A stretch of DNA of 64,000 bases, from positions 90,073,504 to 90,137,503 of the forward strand of contig BTPG01000006.1 in assembly GCA_036245525.1 (NCBI GenBank). The letters are read 5' to 3'. Made by a program: the position numbers and the translations under genes. Positions within the stretch are counted from its first letter, which is position 1; every line of letters begins with the position of its first letter. The notes beneath the pieces are model-generated. The model saw only the letters and a program-made list of their open reading frames with translations. It did no database searches and was not told the origin of the DNA. This document shows, piece by piece, positions 39,907 through 54,172 of the stretch. This stretch comes from Semisulcospira habei (taxonomy: Eukaryota > Mollusca > Gastropoda > Semisulcospiridae).

Positions 39907-42900
39907 CAGGTTCTGCGGCACACGAAGCCGTTACGCAGGACCGGAAAAGTAGAAAGAGTCAGTTGTTTAGCATTAATGTAGCGGGTAGCCCTAAGTGCAT
40001 AGTGTTCAAAATTGGGAAGCAACGATTTCGTAGCTTGATCGATACGGGAGCAGAGGTGTCTTTGATTAGCAAGGGGGCTTACGATAAACTCAGTCATAAG
40101 CCAAAGTTAGGAAAGGGAGATGTGTCGTTACAGTCCGTTAGTGGAGAAGCTTTACAAGTATTGGGGAGTTCAGAATTAGAATTTACGGTAGTGGGGCAAA
40201 AGTTTAAACATAAGTTCTACGTGGTATCAGGGCTCAACAGGAACTTTATTTTGGGAAATGACTGGTTAGACAAAAACGGGGTGAGGATTTATTTTGACTT
40301 GAAGAAACTCAGAGTCGGAAGTGTTTATGTGCCCTATGAACAGGACATCCACATTTCGTCTTTGGTCAGAGTGACTAAGACGAAAGTGATAAAACCTCAG
40401 ACGGCAGAAGTACTCCAGGTACGGATGAAGAATGCTCCGTATTTTGCAAGAGAGACACTCTTAGAGATTTCGGAAACAGACAAGGGATTTATAGCACAAG
40501 AACCGGGACTGTTAGTGACAAGCACGGTAGTCAGGCAAAATAATCACCAGACGTATCCCATACTGATAGTAAACAACACAAACAAGGCATATAGAGTTAG
40601 AAGGGGTTGTGTTGTCAGGAAGGTAACAGCAGTTCAGGAAGTACATGAAGTACAGATAGGGTCGGTTGATCGGCAGGTATCGGCAGTCGACTTGACGGAA
40701 GTCACTGCGCCGGAGAAGATGAAAGGTGTAGTGTCAGAGCTTATTACGAACAATCAAGACTTGTTCACGAATAGCGACCTTGATTTAGGGGCTACTGACA
40801 CTGTCACGATGAATCTAGATACCGGCGATCATCCTCCCATTAGGATAAAACCGTATAGAATCCCGCTTCAAGATAGAGAGATTGTTGACAAGGCTCTAGA
40901 AGAGATGTTACAGGCAGGTGTGATAAGACGTTCTCAGTCCCCATGGTCTTTTAGTTTAGTGATTGTATCCAAGAAGGATGGGTCGAAACGTTTATGTGTT
41001 GACTTTAGAAAACTGAATGAGGTTACAAAGAAAACATCGTACCCACTACCGCTGATAGATGACATTTTGTCACTGCTGGGAAAGGCCAAGTATTTTACCA
41101 GTCTGGACCTTAAGTCGGGATACTGGCAGGTCAAGATGGCGGATCAGGAGAGTAGGGATAGAGTAGCATTTGCATGCCACAAGGGATTATTCGAATTCAC
41201 GAAAATGCCTTTTGGTTTGGTGGGGGCACCGGGATTGTTCATGATGCTTATGAATATCGTGCTAGCCGGTTTAGAAGGTTTTGCCTGTGCCTATCTCGAT
41301 GACATTTTGATCTTCTCAGAAACAATAGAAGACCATCTGTGTCACCTTCAGACAGTCTTTGATCGATTGAGACAGCATGACCTGAAGCTGAAACTCAAGA
41401 AGTGTCAGTTCTTTGAGGAAGAAACCAAATACTTAGGGTTTGTCATTAGTAACCAGGGGATAAAACCGGATGAGGAAAAGGTAAAAGTCATTAGGGCTAT
41501 GGCGGCTCCGACCTGTGTCAGAGAGTGCCGTTCGTTCATTGGTATGATTGGGTTTTACAGGAAAATGATTCCTAATTTCTCCCAGATGGCTGAACCAATC
41601 ATAGCACTGACACGAAAGTATGCGAGATTCAGTTGGACAGAGGAATGCCAGAAAGCGTTTGATTTGATGAAGGAAACGTTAGCTGTAGCACCAGTGTAAG
41701 CCTATCCAGATACACGGCGTCCGTACATCCTTTACACGGATGCCAGCGACACATGCGTGGGGGCATGTCTCGCGCAAAAATGTGATGAGGATTCAGACAT
41801 TTCCCCAGGCTCAAAGGTAGAAAGACCTATTTACTTTCTATCCCATAAACTTAGTACCAGTCAGAGGAAATGGTCGACAATAGAGAAAGAGGCTTTTGCG
41901 ATCCATTATGCGCTTCAAAAGCTAAATCACTACTTGCATAATGCGGAGTTTGTAATCCGCACGGATCACATGCCTCTTAAGTATTTGCTTAATTCACCAA
42001 TGCAGAATAAGAAGGTGCAGATGTGGGCCCTTGGCATTTCAGGATATAACTGTACTATTGAATATATCCCAGGTCCCCAAAATGTTTTGGCAGACTTACT
42101 ATCCAGAATGCCGAGTGGTACTCACATGCCAGAGCATGAGGAAGAAGTAGAGGTAACCAGAGAGGTCAATGACAATGCTTTTGTCATAGGAGTCATAAAC
42201 TCCAACCAATTCACACCCAAGCAGTTTGCTAGTTGTACAGTAAGGGCAGGGTGTGACGAGAAGCTGGAAAAAGTTGATCTTCCAGGGTTTGATATTATTG
42301 AGGAACAGGAGAAGGATTCTGAAATAGTGCACTTAAAGGACTTATTGATTAGTGAACAAGGAACCATGACAGTCAATAGGAGGTACATGCTGATAGAGGA
42401 TGTTCTATATTTCTTGTCTCATCCTGATGATGAACCAGTAGCCAGATTGTATGTTCCGTCTCACTTGGTAGAGTACGTAGTCAGACAGTACCATGACGAA
42501 AATGGTCACTTAGGAATAGACAAGACGCATGACACAGTCAGCAGAAAGTATTACTGGCCTAACATGTACAAACAACTGTATGAATATGTTAGTGGGTGTG
42601 TCATCTGTCAGTCTAGAGTGTTACAAAAGAAAAGGGCCCCCGTACAGGAAATGGACATTCCTCCATACCCATTCGCTAAGTTGTCATTGGACTTGGCAGG
42701 TCCGTTTGACCGCTCCCTTAGCGGGAATCGCTATGTCATAGCATTCATCTGTCATCTGACAGGTTGGGTAGAGGCGTTCCCTGTACCAGATAAAACGCCG
42801 CAGTCAGTGGTACAGCTGCTCGTAGAAGAAATTCTACCCAGACATGGCTGTCCATTGCAGATAGTATCAGACAATGGATCTGAGAATGTGAATAGGGTTA

Positions 42901-43436
42901 TGGCAGAATCGCTGGCAGAACTGAACATAGATCATGTCACGACCAGTCTTTATCATCCACAGTCCAATGCTAAGGTCGAACGTTTCCATAGAACTTTTAA
43001 CGACATTCTGTCCAAAAAGATACAAGAAGATTTTTCGACATGGGACGTGCATATTAACCAGGTACTAGCAGCTTATAGGGTCTGTGTTTCGGAAACTACG
43101 CAGGAATCTCCTTTCTTTTTACTGTACGGTCGCGATCCAGTACTACCGTTAGATAACATCCTTAGACCCCGAAGAAAATACGCTGGTGAAGATTTTCACA
43201 AGATAGCGCTTGAGCAGCAACACAAGGCCTTCACCCAGGTGTATCGGCGAATTAAGAAAGCACAGAAGAAGGGGGCTAAGTATGCTAATAGAGGTGTACA
43301 GCCTGTCGACATTAAGGTCGGTGATCCAGTGTACCTTCGTAATCACCGTAGACACAATAAGTTAGACAGTAAGTGGAGGTCGCACTATAGAGTGGTGGAA
43401 CAATGCCTGTCACATTCAGGGTACGACATCAACTAG
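39903..43436 (+). pseudogene. pol: Pol polyprotein (protease, RT, RNase H, integrase), with breaks
   Basis: Domains in order: aspartic protease (SLIDTGAEVSLI, about 40033); RT with the LDLKSGYWQV motif, MPFGLVGAPGLF and the catalytic YLDD (about 41299); RNase H beginning LYTDAS (about 41732) with a downstream RTDHMPLKYL; integrase with an HHCC finger (YHDENGHLG...CVICQ) and a D,D,E triad in SLDLAG, SDNGSE and KVERFH. An in-frame TAA at 41697-41699 lies between RT and RNase H. Near 43400 the C-terminal integrase tail leaves this frame and continues at 43403-43873 in another. The extent is the open -1 frame from the gag end. Confidence 0.92.
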
Positions 43437-43873
43437 ATGGCACTGAGGTCAGTTCACATGCTGAACACTTGCGGATAGCCAAAATTAGCGAGTGGCCTAT
43501 TCCAAAAGCCAGGGGGAGAACATTACGTAAAGCCACACAGGTTGTAGCTCCAGAATCATCCGATAGCGACAGTGACGATGCAGTAGGGCAAGAGAGCGCA
43601 CGAGACAGACTGACTATGGGGGTGCGAAAAGAGCGTGAGAATTCTTCATCCGAGGAGGACGTTCCGTTAATGGAGTTAAGAAAGCGCCTAAAGACAAGAG
43701 AGAAAAGATCTCTCTCAGCAGTAAACGTTAGTTGTAGCAAGGGCACATCAGACAGTTCTGATGATGGGGAGATCGACGACAATCGTTCGATTCAGCCTAG
43801 TTTACAGACTAATGGGGTTAGGGAAATTCTTGAAGCGATACTGACTCTTCTGCCAAAGAAGGCTTCAAATTAG
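43403..43873 (+). pseudogene. Displaced C-terminus of Pol (integrase tail)
   Basis: The frame after about 43403 begins with FRVRHQLDGTEVSSHAEHLR, the usual end of a gypsy integrase after the GPY/F-like region, followed by an acidic Ser-rich tail (ESSDSDSDD) and a charged end. It is out of frame with the integrase ORF ending at 43436. That is either an indel in this copy or a second programmed shift. Confidence 0.7.
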
Positions 43874-44002
43874 AAATGCGACTCAGACGGTATCTGAGAG
43901 AGGACGATTGTAATGTGTAAATCATGAAGCATGATTTGAGTTTTGTCAGAGACAGTGGTATAAGTCTCTGGTGGTATCTTGTATGTTGCAGACAACAACA
44001 AG

Positions 44003-45069
44003 ATGAAGTTTTTCTTGAGTCTGATAGTATTGGGGCTAGCGCAGGGTTTAAATATTAATCACAATGTCGTATTTAAAAAACTTGATGAAGTTACCACTAG
44101 TAACTGGAGATTCAGGTCGGCCTGCGCCAGAATCAATGACCCCTGACGGCTCAGTATGACTTAGAATCCACAACAATAGCAGTAGACGCGCAACGTACGC
44201 GGTTCGCGTTCCTTACGGAAGCTGAACTTGAAGCTTGTCCCAAACCCTTGATAGGATTCTGTGCGATTCGAAGTGCAATATATCCTATGAACATTAATCA
44301 GTTTTGTGTTACGGCGCTGTTTTTTAAACAACTCAGACGTAATTGCAACACACTGCCAAACAAAGGTCAAGTTGGGTACAGTGTTACCTATGGCACGGTA
44401 TATAATGGATGGGCTATGGGTCATTAGTAATCATAGTCCACTAAAGATGAGTATTAGTTGTCACGGTAAAGGGGTCATGTACCAACAAATCAACCCACCA
44501 TTATCGTTAATCCGCCTCAATGAATCATGTACGGCTATTAGTGATAGATTGATGTTAACCCCTTACTACCAACAAGAGAGCCAGTATCAGGTGGAAGACA
44601 AATTGATAGGATGGATGGAAAACTATGCATTTTCCAATATAACGTTATGGAAACCATTTCATAGCGCTTTACCAGACTACGATCCCATCTCTTTGCCCAA
44701 AGAGTTAGATGAAATTAAGGAAATGCCAATGGATCATCTAATTGCTCGACTTCAGGGCGATTCGTTAAGCCAAAACAAGAATGGGTGATATGGAAACAGA
44801 TCATCATTGGTTCTATCGTAGGGACAGTTGTAGTGATCATAATTGGGGAAGGGTGTAAACGATATAAAAAGAAAACTAGCGCATGGTTTGGCTCCATGCT
44901 ATCACGACTCAGGAAGGGTGAACGTGAGGTCACTGTGCCTACGTTGATTTCGGCGGCTGTGCAATCAGCAGACGTGAATGACGTCGCAAGAGCGAAGGAC
45001 TCTACGGAGGGAGGAGTGCAGGTACTCCCCGCCTCGAACGTTGTCAAGTTTTACCCGTCGTTGGGGTAA
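44003..45069 (+). pseudogene. Degraded env-like region
   Basis: This is the position where errantiviruses and other envelope-bearing gypsy elements carry env. An ORF starting at 44003 has a hydrophobic signal-peptide-like N-terminus (FFLSLIVLGLA) but ends at 44144-44146. A Cys-rich stretch follows in a different frame (about 44148-44430), another at 44306-44788, and finally 44785-45069, which has a single hydrophobic transmembrane-like segment (IIIGSIVGTVVVIII) with a basic cytoplasmic tail. I infer one former glycoprotein ORF broken by several frameshifts. Homology to a known envelope class was not established. Confidence 0.6.
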
Positions 45070-45372
45070 CCAAGGATCAACGCTGTTGCGATCCAGGAAG
45101 GATCGTGAAGAATAACGAACACATGTGCAAAGACATAACTGAGTCGACGATTTTGATGTGAACATTTATTGGCGTGATTACGCCGGACAATAATAATTTT
45201 TAATAAGGAGTGACCGATTTAAATAAGCTGTCATTCCGAAAATGATGTATTTTGTGGATAACATGTTTAATTGTTTGAAATGATTTTGTGGTCTGAATAT
45301 TGTGTAATGAAAAAAAAAACGAATCTTGTGAATTAAGATTCCTTTTTTTTTTCAGGTAGGTTTGGGAGGAGA
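45070..45372 (+). other. 3' untranslated region and polypurine tract
   Basis: AT-rich sequence with A8 and T10 runs ends in GGGAGGAGA (45364-45372) immediately before the 3' LTR. That purine tract would prime plus-strand DNA synthesis. Confidence 0.75.
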
Positions 45373-46634
45373 TGTTACACTATAAGTGTATACGACCAAT
45401 ATCACGGTCGGGTAATTTTATAATTTCCCTTGATATGAAAATAACGAGAATATAATTAGTACCACGGGCAGAGCACGGAGAGGGTTATGACACGGTCCAC
45501 TTTAGCTACCACAAGCTCACGTGGAGTTGACAAGTGGCCGGCCCTACTAAGCTGGGACTAATGAATGATAATTGCGAGTGGAAATACATCAATCTCACTT
45601 TAGCGGTCCCGATGCGGGCGGTAGCGAACTGGGAGCTGGGGCTAATGAGAGTCAGTAATAGATTACTGGTCAGCTAAGATCAGAGGACGCTGGCCACCAT
45701 AATAGATGTGGGATAATTAGGAGAGACAGTAATAGGTCCCTGGTCAGCTAGGATCAGAGGACGCTGACCACCATAATAGATGTGGGATAATTAGGAGAGA
45801 CAGTAATGGGTCCCTGGTCAGCTAAGATCAGAGGACGCTGGCCACCATAATAGATGTGGAATAATTATGAGAAACAGTAATGGGTTCCTTTGATAGCTAG
45901 GATCAGAGGACGCTGACTAGCATAATAGATGTGGAATAATTAGGAGAGACAGTAATGAGTTCCTTTGATAGCTAAGATCAGAGGACGCTGACCACCATAA
46001 TAGATGTGGAATAATTATGAGAAACAGTAATGGGTTCCTTTGATAGCTAGGATCAGAGGACGCTGACCAGCATAATAGATGTGGAATAATTATGAGAGAC
46101 AGTAATGGGTCCCTGGTCAGCTAGGATCAGAGGGCGCTATCCACCAGAGCAGATGGGGGATAGATTATGGGCGACAGTAATAGCTCCTTTGACAGATAGG
46201 GTCAGGGGACGCTGGCCACCATGATAGATGTGGAATAATATGGGTGACAGTAATAGCCCCTTTGACTGGTTGGGACAAAGGGGCGATGCCCTCGGCCAGA
46301 ACGGGTATATATAGTGGAGGAGCTCACAACGAAGGGAACGAGATAGAGAGAGAGAGCTCACAACGAAGGGAACGAGATAGAGAGAGAGCTCGCACAATGA
46401 AGAGAACGAGATAGAGAGCACACAACGAAGAGAGAGAGATAGATAGAGAGAGCTGAGAAGCGAGAGACCGAGCTCCGGTATTTTCGCCATTTTAGTATGC
46501 CATGCTAGTAGGTTGGTTGTGCCCAACCTATTAGACCCACGATGACCAAGAAATAAAAGACTCTTCTGGAAACACTCTTGTCTGGCTGCGTCTTCCATCT
46601 ACAACACCTTGCGTGTGGCTGCGGTAGTGTAACA
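45373..46634 (+). repeat. 3' LTR of the gypsy-like element
   Basis: 1262 bp, same ends and internal 73-75-bp repeats as the 5' LTR. The 6-bp length difference comes from a GA repeat and one GATA unit. Confidence 0.95.
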
Positions 46635-46890
46635 TAGTGAGTTGTATAATCACAAAGTGACGCAAACTGGTCTAAACAGGTAAATAACGTCTTTTCTCGC
46701 CATTCCAGCCTTGTCAACGGTTGGTCACTTTAGTCAGAGCACATCAGTCAGCGTGCGAGACCTTGCGTTATATTAGGAGAAAAAATTTCGAGCGCCGCCA
46801 TGGTCACCTCACCTTTGACCCTAGACAACTTTTTCAAAGGGGTTATTTTGTAGCTCAGTGGTAGCTCGTTTCATGTGGTTGTGGTGGCTT
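46635..46890. other. Intergenic, nothing recognised
   Basis: Flank of the LTR element, with the right TAGT duplication at its start. No feature is seen. Confidence 0.5.
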
Positions 46891-47338
46891 TCTATCTATA
46901 ATCTATCTATATCCCGTAGTCTTGCCGACCGTTGATGACTTGGCAACCAGCTCCCTCCATTCCTCTCTGTTCGCTGCCATTCTTAGCGTATCGCGCAGCT
47001 TCAGTCCTGTCCACTCTGAGATATTGTCCTCCCATCTTTTCCTCTGTCTTCCTCTCCTTCGTCCTCCTTGCACAGTGCCTTGCAGGATTGTTTTGGCAAG
47101 CCCTGCTGAACGCGTGACATGCCCATACCACTTCAGTTTGCGTTTTTTTCACAATGGCTAATAGGTCTTCATATGACCCGATGGCTTGCCTGATTCTGCT
47201 TCCCACTTCCACGTTTGTGACGTGATCTCTGTATGCAAGCAGCCTTCGAAAACATCTCATTTCAGTGGCTTGTATCCTCCTTTCAAGGTCTGCTGTGAGG
47301 GTCCATGACTCGCAGGCATACAAAAACACTGAGATGAC

Positions 47339-48985
47339 TGTGATGAAGCTCTATGCTTGTGCATAGTGCTCGCACAGTAGGATTAGTACGGTACGGTTTT
47401 TGTTGACGGTTTGTTTGTGCCGATAGTCCGTGTGGCACTAGACGCACGTGGAAATCTGTAAGACATGGTTAGCACGGGATTTTTAATGAGTTCTGTTTAG
47501 TGAGTTCTAGGCGGAAGCTGTGACTGTCAGAGGTCTAGATCGGTAGTGCGGGCTGTCTTGTCGTATGGAACGGTTGTGTTTGAGTTACCTAGCCCGCATT
47601 CCAAGACTCTGAAGCCTAGATTTCAGGTTGATTGATTGATTGTACATTGCTTAACGTCCCGACAGCAACAAGGCTTTCTCAGGACGTGCCTGCACTGCTT
47701 GTGAAAAAAAAACAAAAAAAAAACAGAACATTGAATGTATGTCGCCAGCCGGTCAAATACATTAAATAAACCTAACATGGGGCCTAAATAAAGCTAAGAC
47801 CATTTAGCAACACACATCCAATATCAAGAGCTACAGGCAGTGCAGACAGTAGGGAGAGTTTTAAAAAGGAAAATACAGGTGAATGGACAAAGGGTAGACA
47901 GAAACACATGCCCCAAAATAGAGAGAAAAACCCACCCTGTGGGGCTGACCAGGGTGACCCTGGGAACTAAAAAATACCTAACCCCACCCAAGTCCCCCAG
48001 GGCAGACCCGGGTGGGGCTAGATTTCAGGTATGTTTCTATAAACGTAGTATTGATAGTTGTTTAGTTAAAGACAGTATGCGTGGTAAGATTAATGTGGTT
48101 GTATAGCGGTGTTCCGGTTTGGTTTAATTATAGTATGTTTAGAATTCGGTGAAGTAACCGGTGTTTTTGTATACAGTTGTTTACCGAGTTAGATGACTAA
48201 AGGAATATGAAGTGTGTATGTCTAAGCCGCTATGAAGATAGTACGTGGTTGGGTAAGCATAGTCTTTTCCAGGGTATAGAGTAAGGTATAGCAAGAGTGT
48301 CAGTTAGGCTATAGTCTGTTTCAAGATAGTGACAGAGATATGGGGGTGATACGAAAATAGTTTATGAAGCACGTGTGTGTGTGTGAATGAACGTGTGAGT
48401 TATTTGTATCAGCCAGGTTACGTGACGTTTCTCATTGATCCAATATGTTGTGTGTTTAGCAAGTGTTACGTTGGGACTTTTGTTGTCTATTCAGAGTTCT
48501 TGTAAAGAGTGGAAAAGACGGACGCCGAGACGTCGAGTCACAGGGCGGACCTACGTGAGGTCATCCCTCCAGCTCTTCTGAGAGTGAGTCTGACTGGGAC
48601 CAAGACACCCAAGTCAAAACGAGAACTGAGTACCGTACGAGAACGAGGACGTCCGTGCCAAAGAGACAGGACGGCAATAAGCGTACGACGAAGGACTTTC
48701 ACGCCTAGACGTGAGAAGGACCAACGTAACCAGGCAACATCAAACAGGTTGGAGGCAATGTGAGACTAAGACCTAGCCTGGCAAAGATATTGTGATACGT
48801 GTGTGTGTGTAATAGAACAGTGTATATAGTTGATAATCATTTAAGTCGTTCTTTTTCATTTATAGTGTATAAAGGTTACTTTGTGTTTTACCGCATGAAT
48901 GCGCCCGTCTGAGTCAGTGGCGGTGTATGCGTCTGTTGCGTGAGAGTCTGTGCGTACGACTGTGGGCAAGTCTGCGTGCGTTACA
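47339..48985. mobile_element. Solo-LTR-like element A (contains a SINE)
   Basis: It has TGTGATGAAGCTC...GCGTTACA ends (TG...CA) with a 5-bp duplication ATGAC at 47334-47338 and 48986-48990. Without the SINE inserted at 47629 it is about 1.25 kb and nearly identical to 52667-53937. No protein-coding interior adjoins it. A conserved 84-codon frame (48509-48763) exists in both copies but shows no known domain. TATAAA is at 48868-48873. Confidence 0.82.
47629..48017 (-). mobile_element. SINE (AATC-tail family), complete
   Basis: Flanked by CTAGATTTCAGGT at 47616-47628 and 48018-48030; element B (about 52948) has this site once. The tail is the ATTG repeat at the left, the head GGCAGACCCGGGTGGGG at the right. 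The sequence matches 54173-54558 in inverse orientation. Confidence 0.9.
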
Positions 48986-49589
48986 ATGACTAAGGAGCGC
49001 ATCAGTCTGATCTTGGAGCAGAGTGTGATGTTTCTGTCCTTCCATATGGTCTTCAATCTTGTCAGTGCTGTTGTCTGCGCAATCCTGGACAGTATTTCTG
49101 GTTTTGATCCCTCATCTGTCACAATGGCTCCTAAGTATTTGAATTTATTAACGGTTTCCAGTTTTTGGCTTCCAATCATGATGTCAGTGCCAATGCCACT
49201 GGTGTTATTGGTCATCAGTTTGGTCTTCTCTGCAATGATTTCCATCCCGTACGCAATGGCTGTACTGTCCAGCTTTTCTACCAGCTGAGCTAGTTCACTC
49301 TGTTCCTGCAAAGCCATCAATGTCGTCCGCAAAGCGCAAGTTCGTGATTGTTCTGCCTCCAATATTGACAGATCCTTCATGATTTTTCAGAGCGTCTGTC
49401 GTGATTCTTTCCAGGAAGATGTTGAAAAGAGTAGGTGAGAGCAAGCACCCTTAGTCTGACTCCGACTGTAGTCCTAAACCAGTTTCCTATTTTGCCGTTG
49501 AAGCAGACTGCGCTAGTGGCCTTGTTGTAAAGGTTTGCTACGACTTTGATCAGATTGGCATTAATATTGGTGGCTTTCACCTACAGTCT

Positions 49590-49819
49590 AAACTGAACTT
49601 CGGAGGTCACAATGGTGCCGACTTGGTGCGTGCAGACGGCTGTCCCGCGGCGGGCTGAAAGCACGATCATCGTAACATGTGTAATGTCACAAACATCGCA
49701 CACTATTGCAGTTAGTACACACTTTCCAAGCGTTAATACACTTTATTTTTCGGACTGACAGTGACCGACATGTCACTGTTGCTGATATATGGAGGTCAAA
49801 AGGCGGAAGACTGATAAAT

Positions 49820-49821
<2 letters not shown>
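49590..49821. other. Intergenic, nothing recognised
   Basis: No coding or terminal features. It runs into a (CT)n microsatellite. Confidence 0.4.

Positions 49822-49873
<52 letters not shown>
49822..49873. repeat. (CT)n microsatellite
   Basis: Perfect CT dinucleotides for about 52 bp, directly abutting the start of the next LINE fragment. Confidence 0.95.
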
Positions 49874-49875
<2 letters not shown>

Positions 49876-50682
49876 AACTTAGACATATTCTTAGTACAAA
49901 GTGCTGTACATTGTTCTTTCATGCACACATTAAAAGCCACTGTGACTATGCGTCCTCTTTGTGGGACGCTTGCAGTGAACTTCATTTTAAAAAACTAAAC
50001 TCGCTGTATCGTCATTCAGTTAAGTTAATTATTCCTAACCCTACTTCCACGGACGAGAAAATAAAATCCCTTGGCCTGCTTACACTGAAGGAACAACTCA
50101 GATTTAACAAATGCGTCCTCATGCACAAAATATTTCATTGATCAAGCCCCGGAATATCTGCGCATGATATTTAACTTCAGCCCTCGGCATCAACTACATA
50201 CGAGGAATGACTTGCTTCACTTACCCCGCCCACGGATAGATCTCTACAAGTCAAGCCTTCTATTTTCAGGTAGTTCTGTCTGGAACTCATTGCCATTAAA
50301 CATTAAATCATTTTCCGATAAAATCCATTTTAAACGTGCATTGCACACTCACTTCCAATCAGCGTAACTTCACAGTTTGCCATATAAGAATAATACTGCT
50401 GATAACACGTAAACGTCAAATATTTTTCTCTTTCTCCTTACATTTGCTACCTGATCATCTATTGTCTTGTCGGTGTCTCTATACGCTATTGGTGCTGCTG
50501 ATTCTATGACACTGTCTTAGATGAGTATAATATTAATGCTATGCACGCGTTTCGTTCTCTTGTTTTTTGCAACATCGGAGGCAGTTACAAATTCTCCATT
50601 GTCATTTTTTTTCCCCCTCCTTTCGATGATTCCCTTATTGTGTTTTTTTTTATTTTCCCCGTAGTTTTGCTTCCTCATTATC

Positions 50683-50747
<65 letters not shown>

Positions 50748-50870
50748 TGCATGCTATGTTTCTTTTCCTGTTGTGTTCTCTTTTGTTTACAGGACAGCTT
50801 GTAAGACAGGCATTGAGTTGCCTAATGGCTTTATCCTGAATTAAAAAAAGATTTATCATCTCTCTCTCTC
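49874..50870 (+). mobile_element. LINE 3' end (CR1/L2-like C-terminus)
   Basis: Plus-strand frames give KLNSLYRHSVKLIIPNP, LGLLTLKEQLRFNKCVLMHK, a frame break at about 50139, then RPRIDLYKSSLLFSGSSVWN and SLPLNIKSFSDKIHFKRAL. These match the C-terminus after the RT in CR1/L2/Jockey-type LINEs. An (ATT)n run (50684-50747) lies in the 3' UTR. Confidence 0.75.
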
Positions 50871-51782
50871 TAATACGCTGTCATTTTCCAAGCTTAGCCT
50901 CTTCTGACTTCAAGTACTTCAAGTCGAGCTTGTAAATCATCGCTGGCCAGGTGGTTACCCGCCCATGCGCAACCGAAGAGTCAACATACTCACGCTGACG
51001 TGTGTGATGTGCGTGCGTGCGTGTGTGCGTGTGTGTGTGTGTGCCCATGCGTGCGTGCTTGTGTGTGTGAGTATGCCAGTGCATGCATGTATGTGCGTAT
51101 GAGTGTGTGCGGCATGTGTACAGATACCATTGCATGTCGCTTTCTCATGCTCAGAATGAATTATGTGTACAAGTTAGGGAGTGATAATGTGCGTACCGGA
51201 TAATACTGTTTTTTTGTTTTTTTGTTGTTTTTTTTAATTCCAGTTACTTCTGTTGTATGTTTAATATTTACTTCATTTTGTTGTCATGTGTCACTGTACT
51301 TCCTTTTATGTTTTTCTTCTTTTTTTTTATATCCATATATTTCATTACCGTCAACATGATGTTTGTTTGGGTGCGTAAGTATGCGTGCGCGCAAATGCGT
51401 GCATGCGTGCGTGTGTGTGCGTGCATACGTGTGTGCGAGCCTTTGATGAAATGTCCATGTCTAAGTGAAATAGATAATGTCTGGCAATACGGATTTCTTT
51501 TTTCCTGTCAACTCGAAAGTATTGTTATGTTTTTTTGTATGCATGCTAACAGTAATGCTGAAATGCCTTTTTTTTTAAATTTTATCTTTCTTTTGGAATA
51601 TGAGTGTAGGGTTCATGTGTGCGTTTTTAGTTATTTTAGAACGATATACGCGCACATGCCCATTTTTGATATTTTGCGCGTAATTCGTATTTTAGCTGTA
51701 GCAACGGCAAGTTTGAAAATTGGTTTTGTGACCAAATGCTTTTACCGTTGTAAAATAAAGGTTCATTGTTCATTGATCATTG

Positions 51783-51929
<147 letters not shown>

Positions 51930-52217
51930 GTATAGTATATGTAACAAGGTCCAAACTAAGAGACCGACAGTACTAATTTGTAATGGAAGACGAAATTCAG
52001 ACAAATGGGTGTCTTCCGAAAAAAAGACAGATCGCTCAATATCCGAGTAAACTGAATTAGATAACTACTTTTTCATTTTAACGGACAAACACACTGACTC
52101 AGCACACGCATTGTTAGTCTATCAGTTCTGATGGGCCGGGTGTAGCGCGTATGAGCCTTTCCGAGCGCAGAGACTGATTCCATCTTGGCTGAACTGAACG
52201 GAACTATCACTTCCCTA

Positions 52218-52309
52218 TGCGCAACTAAAAGGCTATCGGGCCGACGTCGGTCGCCGTTGGCCCACGCACCCGGGCCAACGGCGACCGACATCGGTCTGAT
52301 GGCCTCTTG
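52218..52309. repeat. GC-rich palindrome
   Basis: The arms GGGCCGACGTCGGTCGCCGT and ACGGCGACCGACATCGGTC pair around CCCACGCACC. The stem extends outward through GGCTATC/GATGGCC to TGCGCA/TGCGCA. It is probably a foldback element; ends are uncertain. Confidence 0.7.
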
Positions 52310-52542
52310 CGCACTGGGTTGTCGTTTTTGCCTTTCGTCGTTCGATCCTGTGTCAGGTCATATTTTTTGTATGACGATTGCTGAATGGAAGGTGTTTCAA
52401 AACAAATACTGACCCTGACCATGCTTATCCAAAGCAGCACCCTTGATTTCAAGAACAGCTGAAGTTGACCAGTCGTGGTGAAAACCTCAGATAAATCCAC
52501 ATCAGCTCCAGTAAAAACAGCTGGTCGAGAGACTGCATGGTC

Positions 52543-53937
<1,395 letters not shown>

Positions 53938-54003
<66 letters not shown>
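53938..54003. repeat. (GT)n microsatellite, right of solo-LTR B
   Basis: Continuation of the GT run interrupted by the solo LTR. Confidence 0.95.
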
Positions 54004-54007
<4 letters not shown>

Positions 54008-54172
54008 ATTGCTGCCATGGTATTCAGCAGACTGAGAGGGCAGCCGAGGGCACGTGTGTATCTGTTTGATCAGTGGGAAGGTGGACATGAGGAATGAGTG
54101 AAACACTGACATATGCACAGGACATATAAGTTAGCCTAATGTTTTCTCCTCCCTCCTTCCAAACATACTCAC

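Larger units (their letters stand above)
37179..46634 (+). mobile_element. Ty3/gypsy-type retrovirus-like element, 9.46 kb
   Basis: Two LTRs of 1268 and 1262 bp flank a gag-pol-env-like interior, with target duplication TAGT (37175-37178 and 46635-46638). The LTRs differ by three substitutions and two small indels in simple repeats that I could find, so the insertion is recent. The order PR-RT-RNaseH-IN is that of Ty3/gypsy. A polypurine tract GGGAGGAGA is at 45364-45372. The interior has at least one in-frame stop, one pol frameshift and several breaks in the env-like part, so this copy is not intact. Confidence 0.95.
46891..49590 (-). mobile_element. LINE (unassigned clade) interrupted by a solo LTR
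   Basis: The minus-strand pieces 48990-49580 and 46907-47333 form one LINE 3' half. They contain RT remnants (VANLYNKATSAV; TNLRFADDID-like region frameshifted near 49320), KLETVNKFKYLGAIVTDEG, TRLKTIWKDRNITL, then after the insertion YACESWTLTADLERRIQ and EMRCFRRLL. The tail is a CTAT repeat at 46891-46912. The 1.65 kb insertion at 47339-48985 separates the pieces, with target ATGAC. Confidence 0.8.

Noticed and set aside
48509..48763. 84-codon frame in the solo-LTR-like elements as a gene
   Set aside because: It is present in both copies, but the copies are nearly identical overall, so conservation is uninformative. No domain is recognised.
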